12,014 nucleotides of DNA. Source: Nitrospirota bacterium. GTDB taxonomy: Bacteria > Nitrospinota_A > UBA7883. A program made the position numbers and the translations under genes. Shown one piece after another: positions 1-4,775 of the stretch. Position 1 is the stretch's first letter; each line of letters starts with the position of its first letter. The notes under the pieces are model-generated. The model was not told the origin of the DNA and ran no database searches. It worked only from the letters and a program-made list of their open reading frames with translations. The DNA lies in contig DRJW01000418.1 in assembly GCA_011052055.1 (NCBI GenBank), positions 1 through 12,014 on the forward strand, given 5' to 3'.

Positions 1-3
1 ACA

Positions 4-65
4 GGCGGCGCGCTCATGCCCCTTGATGGACGGGCGGCGCGCTCATGCCCCTTGATGGACGGGCG
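4..65. repeat. Tandem direct repeat, 29-bp period, about 2.1 copies
   Basis: Positions 4-32 and 33-61 are identical, and the match runs on to 65. Each unit contains GGCGGCGCGCTCATG followed by CCCCTTGATGGACG. The mismatches that bound it are at 3/32 and 37/66. The period is not a multiple of three, so it does not encode a repeated peptide. The array lies just past the stop codon of the minus-strand DUF1858 gene (72-74), so it would form that gene's 3' untranslated end. It may continue to the left of the window. The copies abut with no spacers, so it is not a CRISPR array. Function unknown; a VNTR-type array is the simplest reading. Confidence 0.9.
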
Positions 66-71
66 TTTCGA

Positions 72-284
72 TTATTTTTTCTTCGCCTTGCCCGGCGCCG
101 CGTTCAGCTCGCGCAAAAGCTCGTCCGGCTCCACGCCGTGCATCGTGGCGCCCCATTCAACGGTCTCCGTTTGACCGGCGGAGCACGATTTGCACCCCAT
201 TCCATACGAATCAAATACTTTGATCGCGCCGGAGCTTTGTTTGATCGCTTTATGAAGCGTCGTTTGCCTCGTTATTTTCGCCAT
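72..284 (-). CDS. DUF1858 / hybrid-cluster-protein-associated redox disulfide domain protein
   Basis: A 70-residue cytosolic protein that matches the small DUF1858 family throughout. An N-terminal part (T9-L10-H11-K12-A13-I14) leads to the family hallmark GMGCKSC with a CxxC pair at C31 and C34, then a helical part ending ELLREL near residue 60. The C-terminus is a lysine-rich tail (KAKKK). Members are thought to carry a redox-active disulfide and often occur near hybrid-cluster proteins in anaerobes or facultative anaerobes; no such partner is visible here. The length is normal for a stand-alone member. The gene diverges from rpmB across 109 nt. The start at 284 has only a weak GGCGG-like ribosome site about 10 nt upstream. 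The identification rests on the CxxC context and length; the biochemical role is not known. Confidence 0.85.
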   Translation of the reverse strand: MAKITRQTTLHKAIKQSSGAIKVFDSYGMGCKSCSAGQTETVEWGATMHGVEPDELLRELNAAPGKAKKK

Positions 285-319
285 ATTCGATAAACCGCCA
301 GGACGGGAAAATTAAAGTT

Positions 320-347
320 TTGTCTATCTACAAAGTCATGCTATCAT
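320..347 (+). promoter_or_regulatory. Putative sigma70-type promoter of rpmB
   Basis: TTGTCT at 320-325 and TATCAT at 342-347 are separated by 16 nt, with an AT-rich upstream stretch. The -10 ends 46 nt before the rpmB ATG, which leaves a short untranslated leader. Each hexamer differs from consensus at one or two positions. This is a sequence match only. Confidence 0.45.
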
Positions 348-393
348 TACCGTTTTTCGCATACAACAAATAACTGGAAAAGCGTGAAATCCA

Positions 394-588
394 ATGGCTA
401 AGGTCTGTCAAATCTGCGGCAAAAAGCCGATGTTCGGCAATAACGTAAGCCACGCCCACAACACGACGAGGCGCCGGTGGAACCCGAACCTGAAAAAAGT
501 CCGCGCTGTCCAGCCGACGGGCGGGGTGAAGCGAATGACTGTTTGCACCCGTTGCATCACATCCGGGAAAATAACAAAACCGGCCTGA
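394..588 (+). CDS. rpmB: 50S ribosomal protein bL28
   Basis: A 64-residue small, very basic protein of the large ribosomal subunit. It shows the bL28 pattern: the start MAKVCQICGK, the GNNVSHAHN segment (16-23), the TRRRWNPNL segment (25-33), and a C-terminal MTVCTRC. Two CxxC pairs (C5/C8 and C51/C54) mark it as the zinc-binding C+ form, which many bacteria keep while others have lost the cysteines. The length is normal for the short form. It stands alone rather than next to rpmG. There is no strong Shine-Dalgarno: the nearest purine stretch (GGAAAAG, around 377-383) sits about 10 nt before the ATG. It converges with fetB, 108 nt downstream, and I see no strong terminator in that gap. Confidence 0.97.
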   Translation: MAKVCQICGKKPMFGNNVSHAHNTTRRRWNPNLKKVRAVQPTGGVKRMTVCTRCITSGKITKPA

Positions 589-696
589 TCCTCCAACCGG
601 CGAACATCCCTGGCGCGGCGTTCTGGCGCTCCACTCACTGGGCCGTCATGGTGTTGAGCCTGCGAAACGCGCGCTCATTCGCCAACCCCACTTGGC

Positions 697-1479
697 TTAA
701 TCGAGAAGCTTTAGGTTCAACATCTGGTTTTTCGTAAAGTAGCTTTTAAGCGCCATAGCCGTAAAAACCGAAGATGCTACAGTGACCGAAGAGGCCACCA
801 TCAGCATTATAATGATCTGGTATTTGGCCGCCACCACAGGATCGACGCCGCCTAGCAACTGCCCCACCATCATCCCCGGAAGGTGGACTAAACCTACGGT
901 CATCATGGCGTTTATCGTCGGGATCAGGGCCGCCCGCACAGCTTCACGCCGCGCCTCTTTTGCGGCGTGACGATAGTCGCGTCCCAGCATGAGGTAGGTT
1001 TCGATCTGGTCTTTACTTCCCCGTATTTCAGAGTAAAGGCGGTCGGCGGCGATGGAGCCTCCGTTCATGGCGTTGCCAAGTATCATGCCTCCCAACGGAA
1101 TCAGCACATCAGGCCGGTACCACGGATCGATTTTTAGCGTCACGCCCGTGACCACCGCTATCGTAAAAATAGACCCGGTGACCACCCCGACCCACATTGG
1201 CAAAAACAGGCCGGGAACCTGTTTCTTCATTCTTCCCAGCCCGGCTTTGGCCGCGTATGTCATCATTAATAAAAGAGCGCCGACGATAATGTACCAGGCG
1301 TCTACCGCAAAAAGCCCTTTTATCACATAACCTATGAAAAACAGCTGAACAACTGTGCGCAACGTGGCTATCGCAAGGCTCCGCTCGATATTGAGCCCCT
1401 CGCGGATCGACAGCAAAATTACCATAGCGAAAAGAATCATGGTCATAGCCAGGTCATCGAACCCGGGATCGATTATCAT
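697..1479 (-). CDS. fetB: FetB/YbbM (UPF0014) family ABC transporter permease
   Basis: A 260-residue integral membrane protein and the membrane partner of the ATPase encoded just upstream. Hydrophobic segments lie at about 9-24, 38-58, 62-77, 91-113, 124-137, 187-210 and 217-245, which fits a multi-pass permease. Family marks are TLRTVVQLFFIGY (39-51), the GNAMNG motif (135-140) and a charged cytoplasmic loop with RLYSEI and RREAVRAA around 147-184. In E. coli the FetA-FetB pair is associated with iron export and resistance to oxidative stress, and plant ALS3-STAR1 is a distant relative. The substrate here is inferred from family only. The length is usual. Its ATG overlaps the fetA stop by 4 nt (1476-1479), with a GGATGGA ribosome site about 8 nt upstream, which points to translational coupling. 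Confidence 0.93.
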   Translation of the reverse strand: MIIDPGFDDLAMTMILFAMVILLSIREGLNIERSLAIATLRTVVQLFFIGYVIKGLFAVDAWYIIVGALLLMMTYAAKAGLGRMKKQVPGLFLPMWVGVVTGSIFTIAVVTGVTLKIDPWYRPDVLIPLGGMILGNAMNGGSIAADRLYSEIRGSKDQIETYLMLGRDYRHAAKEARREAVRAALIPTINAMMTVGLVHLPGMMVGQLLGGVDPVVAAKYQIIIMLMVASSVTVASSVFTAMALKSYFTKNQMLNLKLLD

Positions 1480-2126
1480 AAAACTATTCCATCCAGGCTG
1501 AAGGTGGAGCTGGCGATACTTTCAAGAGACGAGGCGTTATGGCTGTTCCAGACAAGCGTCAACCCCTCCTCTTCGCATATACGCCCCATCGCCGTGACAA
1601 AAACCTCGCCAGACTCCTGGTCCAGGCCGGATGTAGGCTCATCTAGAAGCAGTACCTTCGGTTTTAATAGCAGGTTCCTGATAACAGCCACCCGTTGTTG
1701 CTGGCCCACCGATAAAGATCCCGCCTGGCGCTCAAGAAGTGATCGATCCAGATCAAACCTGTCCATCCATGACAAAAGAATCTCCCCTGAAACCGGCTCG
1801 TCGAGGCCCAGCGCCATATTGCTTCTCACCGAGCCGTCCATCATTACAGGTGTCTGGGAGACAAGGGAGACCTGCCTTCTTAAATCTGGTGGATAATAAG
1901 TGGAATAGGGCCTGCCGCCGCAATTGGCCGCGCCCGCGCAAGGCTCTTCTAGCCAGGCCATCAGCCTTAACAGGGTCGTCTTCCCGCAACCAGACTTACC
2001 TCTTATTATCAGCCTGTCTCCCCGGCTCACCTTGAGCGAAAAATCCCTGAAAATAACCTTTTCTCCATTCATCCCGTCCGGCGGGTAGGAGAATGAGACA
2101 TCTTTAAATTCAATAATTGGAGTCAT
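1476..2126 (-). CDS. fetA: FetA/YbbL-type ABC transporter ATP-binding protein
   Basis: A 216-residue cytoplasmic ATPase. All nucleotide-binding motifs are present in order: Walker A GKSGCGKTT (43-51), Q-loop Q91 in LVSQTP, signature LSVGQQQ (138-144), Walker B VLLLDEP (158-164), D-loop SGLD (166-169) and H-loop H196 in NSHNAS. The signature is LSVGQ rather than the commoner LSGGQ. The short length, with no extra C-terminal domain, matches FetA/YbbL. Identity as FetA rests mainly on its overlap with the UPF0014 permease gene, because ATPase domains alone are hard to tell apart. It is the first gene of a two-gene minus-strand operon. I see no convincing Shine-Dalgarno before the ATG at 2126. 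A 9-nt inverted repeat lies 15-50 nt upstream. Confidence 0.92.
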   Translation of the reverse strand: MTPIIEFKDVSFSYPPDGMNGEKVIFRDFSLKVSRGDRLIIRGKSGCGKTTLLRLMAWLEEPCAGAANCGGRPYSTYYPPDLRRQVSLVSQTPVMMDGSVRSNMALGLDEPVSGEILLSWMDRFDLDRSLLERQAGSLSVGQQQRVAVIRNLLLKPKVLLLDEPTSGLDQESGEVFVTAMGRICEEEGLTLVWNSHNASSLESIASSTFSLDGIVL

Positions 2127-2140
2127 TTGGCAAGTATTGT

Positions 2141-2176
2141 CAGTGAGAGCCTATAATTAAAACTGAACTCTCATTG
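2141..2176. promoter_or_regulatory. Inverted repeat upstream of fetA
   Basis: Left arm CAGTGAGAG (2141-2149) and right arm CTCTCATTG (2168-2176) pair at 8 of 9 positions around an 18-nt, mostly AT loop. In the fetA direction the repeat sits 15-50 nt before the start codon. It could be an operator or a leader hairpin controlling the transporter operon. It is not recognisable as a Fur box or another named operator. Function is inferred from position only. Confidence 0.4.
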
Positions 2177-2218
2177 TGGTACGAAACCAGCATGAACAAG
2201 AGATAAAAGGTAGAAATT

Positions 2219-2240
2219 TGTCAATATTTTGACGTTGACA
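2219..2240. promoter_or_regulatory. TGTCAA/TTGACA inverted repeat with an extra half-site (operator candidate)
   Basis: TGTCAA (2219-2224) and TTGACA (2235-2240) form a perfect inverted repeat with a 10-nt gap. A third half-site, TTGAC at 2229-2233, also pairs with GTCAA at 2220-2224 across 4 nt. The right arm is also the -35 hexamer of the promoter at 2235-2263. A protein bound here would cover the -35 box. No regulator is named. Confidence 0.35.
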
Positions 2241-2263
2241 ATATATATTAATTAGCATATGTT
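2235..2263 (+). promoter_or_regulatory. Putative sigma70 promoter for the J-domain gene and possibly downstream genes
   Basis: A perfect TTGACA (2235-2240) is followed after 17 nt by TATGTT (2258-2263), in the most AT-rich part of the window. A TATAAT also occurs at 2268-2273 but lacks a -35 at the right distance. The -10 lies about 40 nt before the ATG at 2303. This is the only good promoter I see before the run of + strand genes ending with dprA. Confidence 0.55.
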
Positions 2264-2302
2264 TATATATAATTTGATGAATATTCAATTAAATTAACAC
2301 TT

Positions 2303-2623
2303 ATGTTACCTAACAACGGCCTCGCGGGCTCGCTGGATAACGCTCATTTCCTGCTTAAAATCGACCGGCGCGCCACTCTTGACGAAATAAAACAATCATA
2401 TCGCAAGGCCGCAAGACTCTACCACCCCGACACAGGAAATGGTAGCGCTGACGTTGAAAAATTTTATCAGATAGTGCGCGCATACAACGCCATTATAGAT
2501 GACCGGAAGATCAGAGCGGAAAACAGTTTTTCATCTTCTGCGCCGCCACCTTCCCCCGGTGGAAACGGGTCGAAGGGAAAATGGTTTTTCATCACCAACA
2601 TTTTCAGGCGCCAAAAAGCATAG
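2303..2623 (+). CDS. Short J-domain (DnaJ-like) protein
   Basis: A 106-residue protein made almost entirely of a J domain, the part of Hsp40 co-chaperones that stimulates ATP hydrolysis by DnaK. The domain starts near residue 12 (DNAHFLLKI), contains helix II (TLDEIKQSYRKAARLY, 25-40), the invariant HPD tripeptide (H41-P42-D43), and helix III (DVEKFYQIVRAYNAII, about 50-65). It lacks the Gly/Phe region, zinc centre and substrate-binding domains of DnaJ. Instead a Ser/Pro/Gly-rich linker (75-91) leads to a basic and aromatic tail (KGKWFFITNIFRRQ). It is therefore a minimal type III J protein; the tail may bind a specific client or a membrane surface, which is inference. No Shine-Dalgarno precedes the ATG. 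The ParB-like gene follows 55 nt later. DnaK is not encoded in the window. Confidence 0.88.
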   Translation: MLPNNGLAGSLDNAHFLLKIDRRATLDEIKQSYRKAARLYHPDTGNGSADVEKFYQIVRAYNAIIDDRKIRAENSFSSSAPPPSPGGNGSKGKWFFITNIFRRQKA

Positions 2624-2634
2624 CTTGGGCTATG
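2619..2634 (+). other. Small hairpin over the J-domain stop codon
   Basis: CATAGC (2619-2624) and GCTATG (2629-2634) form a perfect 6-bp stem with loop TTGG, and the TAG stop lies inside the left arm. No T-run follows, so it is not a standard terminator. It may stabilise mRNA ends or be chance. Confidence 0.25.
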
Positions 2635-2678
2635 TCTCGGCATTATTGAAAGCCGCCGGTTAATCCAAAGCTTAATGC

Positions 2679-3650
2679 ATGATCCCCAGCGGCTCCAAAA
2701 ACATAAAACTTGTTGAGCTAAAACTCGAAGATATTCGAGAGGACGACCGCTACTCGTTTTCGTATCCTGCAGACCCGCCCGCCCTTTTAAAGTCTGTAAA
2801 AAAAACGGGGGTCATATCGCCTGTGTGGGTGACCCCTTCCCCGGATGAAGGCTTGTTTAATCTTGTCAGCGGATTCCGCCGTTTTACAGCCGCGCGGAAA
2901 TTGCGAATCGAGACGATCACGGCGCTTCTGTTTGAAAACAGGGACCAGTTTGAGATGTTTCTTCTTTGCGTAGAGGAAAACGCCGCCAGCCGCGCGTTTA
3001 ACCAGGTGGAGCTTTGCTTTATCGTATCGTCTGCGACGGAAAATTTTGGCAAGTCTTTTAACGAGTTGGTCGATGTTTTGTTCCCAATACTTGGCCTTTC
3101 AAAATCGAGAAAAATATATAACCGGCTCGTCGATCTGGCCCGGTTCGGGCCGGCCTCCCATGACCTTATCGCAAGACTCAAAATGCAACTGGGGTCTGTT
3201 ACAAACCTGGCCGATTTGGGCGCCGATGACCGGGAGGCGATATGCCTGTGGCTTACAGAAAACAATTTCGGACTGAGCAAATCTGTAAAACTGATTGAAA
3301 CGATTTCAGAAATCTGCGGAATAGAAAAAATATCGGTAAACGCCGTCATCGGCGGCGCCGAAGCTGATACCCCGTCTGATATCGATCCGCCCCAACGGGG
3401 TATAAAGCTGTTTGACAATATAATGAACCGTAGAAATCCGGCGCTTAAGCAAATGCAAGACCGGTTTGACTCAAACGTGAGAGACTTGAAACTTCCAGCA
3501 GGCGTTACTGTGATCCCGCCTAAAAACTTCGAAGGGAAAAACCTCGATTTTGTTATTAAAGCAGGCGACGCAAAGAGAGCTGTGGACAGCGCAAAAGCGA
3601 TAAGCGGGGCCGATAAAGTGAAACTTGCCAAACTGTTCGACTGGATATAA
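2679..3650 (+). CDS. ParB-like (ParB/Srx N-terminal fold) nuclease/CTPase-domain protein, orphan
   Basis: A 323-residue protein whose first ~105 residues resemble the ParB N-terminal domain: LKLEDIREDDRYSF (14-27), the LLKSVKKTGVISPVWV stretch (36-51), the ParB box LVSGFRRFTAARKL (62-75), and VEENAASRAFNQVE (98-111). In true chromosomal ParB the box reads GERR; here it is GFRR, as in several ParB-like families. The middle region (about 110-215) is helical and could contain a helix-turn-helix (LGLSKSRKIYNRLVDL, 138-153). The last ~70 residues end in an IKAGDAKRAVDSAKAI segment with no match I recognise. There is no adjacent parA and I saw no parS-like 16-mer, so a role in chromosome partition is not supported. 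It may bind DNA and CTP. It is probably co-transcribed with the radical SAM gene 45 nt downstream. The start at 2679 has a poor ribosome site (AAAG about 9 nt upstream). Confidence 0.75.
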   Translation: MIPSGSKNIKLVELKLEDIREDDRYSFSYPADPPALLKSVKKTGVISPVWVTPSPDEGLFNLVSGFRRFTAARKLRIETITALLFENRDQFEMFLLCVEENAASRAFNQVELCFIVSSATENFGKSFNELVDVLFPILGLSKSRKIYNRLVDLARFGPASHDLIARLKMQLGSVTNLADLGADDREAICLWLTENNFGLSKSVKLIETISEICGIEKISVNAVIGGAEADTPSDIDPPQRGIKLFDNIMNRRNPALKQMQDRFDSNVRDLKLPAGVTVIPPKNFEGKNLDFVIKAGDAKRAVDSAKAISGADKVKLAKLFDWI

Positions 3651-3695
3651 AACGCAACTCTGGCGGGCGCTCATGGTTTTATGTAAAGTAGGAGC

Positions 3696-4775
3696 ATGGT
3701 TGCGCCCTGTTTAAGTAAAATAATTATATCGTCCGAATCCGCGTCTTCGTCCATAGCCAGAAAAGTAACGAAGGCGTGGCCGGATGTGGATACGATCATC
3801 GTGGACGATCCGGCCAGCTATGACCGCAAATTTGATATGGACGACGACCCGGTCTTATCCGGCAAGCGGACTCTTGTAGTGGCGCCCAACAAGGGCCGGT
3901 TCATCCGCAAATGCCCCGGTACAATGGGGCTTGTCTGTTGCAACTATTATGTCATCGATCTTGCGGAGGGGTGCTCTATCGACTGCTCCTACTGCATCCT
4001 GCAAGGATATCTGAACGACCGGCGGATACGGCTGGCTACAAACATTGACGATCTTGAAAAAGAGATCGACGAAACCCTGGCGGATACCGGCAGGCCGATA
4101 CGTTTGGGCACCGGGGAGCTTTCAGACTCGCTTATGTTCGATAACGAGCTGGGCCTCGCCAATATCCTGATAGATATGATACGGAAAAGACCGCAGGCGA
4201 CGCTGGAGCTGAAAACGAAAACGGATAATATAGAAAAGATTCTCGATATCGACCCTGCCCCGAATGTAGTCATCGGATGGTCGTTAAATACGCCGGAGGT
4301 CATCGCAAGGGACGAGCGCGGATCGGCCAGCCTCGACAAACGATTGTCAGCCGCTAAAAAGGTGGTGGACGCCGGATGGAAGGTGGCGTTTCATTTCGAT
4401 CCTCTTGTCATTCATCCCGGATGGCAAGACGGCTATCGAAAGGTCGTGGATGGTTTGTTCGCTGTGGCCGGGCCGGATAAAATAGCATGGATAAGCATGG
4501 GCGCTCTGCGGTTTCACCCGTCACTCAAACCAATAATCAAAAGCAGGTTCGAGCGATCAGACTTGTTAAAGTCTCAATTCTCTCTTTGCCCGGACAACAA
4601 GATGCGATACGTAAAGCCGTTAAGAAAAGAGCTACTGGCCCATCTTAAATCGCTGATACTCTCCAGAGCGCCCACTGTCGCGCTCTATTTCTGCATGGAG
4701 GGTATCGAAATATGGAGCGACGTTCTGGGAGGCTCTCCGGCCAGCCTGGGGATGCTGGATGAGGTTTTCGGATGA
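3696..4775 (+). CDS. Radical SAM protein of the spore photoproduct lyase (SplB-like) family
   Basis: A 359-residue iron-sulfur enzyme. The radical SAM motif is C93-x3-C97-x2-C100 (EGCSIDCSYCILQGYLN), which should bind a [4Fe-4S] cluster and S-adenosylmethionine. SPL-family resemblance continues with GTGELSDSL (138-146), LKTKTDNI (172-179), WSLNTPEVI (195-203), FHFDPLVIHPGW (232-243), ISMGALRF (266-273) and YFCMEGIEIW (331-340). In Bacillus SPL a cysteine about 43 residues after the cluster motif donates the hydrogen in thymine-dimer repair. The matching segment here reads LGTGELSD, without cysteine, so the classical reaction is doubtful and the function is unknown. A GGAG lies only 1 nt before the ATG, closer than usual, and no other start fits. 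The gene end overlaps glnE by 4 nt. No sporulation genes are near. Confidence 0.85.
   Translation: MVAPCLSKIIISSESASSSIARKVTKAWPDVDTIIVDDPASYDRKFDMDDDPVLSGKRTLVVAPNKGRFIRKCPGTMGLVCCNYYVIDLAEGCSIDCSYCILQGYLNDRRIRLATNIDDLEKEIDETLADTGRPIRLGTGELSDSLMFDNELGLANILIDMIRKRPQATLELKTKTDNIEKILDIDPAPNVVIGWSLNTPEVIARDERGSASLDKRLSAAKKVVDAGWKVAFHFDPLVIHPGWQDGYRKVVDGLFAVAGPDKIAWISMGALRFHPSLKPIIKSRFERSDLLKSQFSLCPDNKMRYVKPLRKELLAHLKSLILSRAPTVALYFCMEGIEIWSDVLGGSPASLGMLDEVFG

Noticed and set aside
4..65. 29-bp direct repeats resembling CRISPR repeat length
   Set aside because: The copies are contiguous with no spacers and no cas genes are nearby.
681..696. GCCAA/TTGGC hairpin as a terminator between rpmB and fetB
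   Set aside because: The stem is only 5 bp with no T-run on either strand.
2229..2257. TTGACG at 2229 as an alternative -35 box
   Set aside because: No acceptable -10 lies 16-18 nt downstream.
2750..3631. Minus-strand reading frame of 293 codons opposite the ParB-like gene
   Set aside because: The sense strand carries a recognisable ParB box; the antisense product is Ser/Arg-rich with no motif.
2679..3650. Chromosome partition (parABS) locus
   Set aside because: No parA and no parS-like site were seen, and the box is GFRR rather than GERR.
3696..4775. True spore photoproduct lyase
   Set aside because: The conserved radical-relay cysteine is missing and there is no sporulation context; family assignment only.
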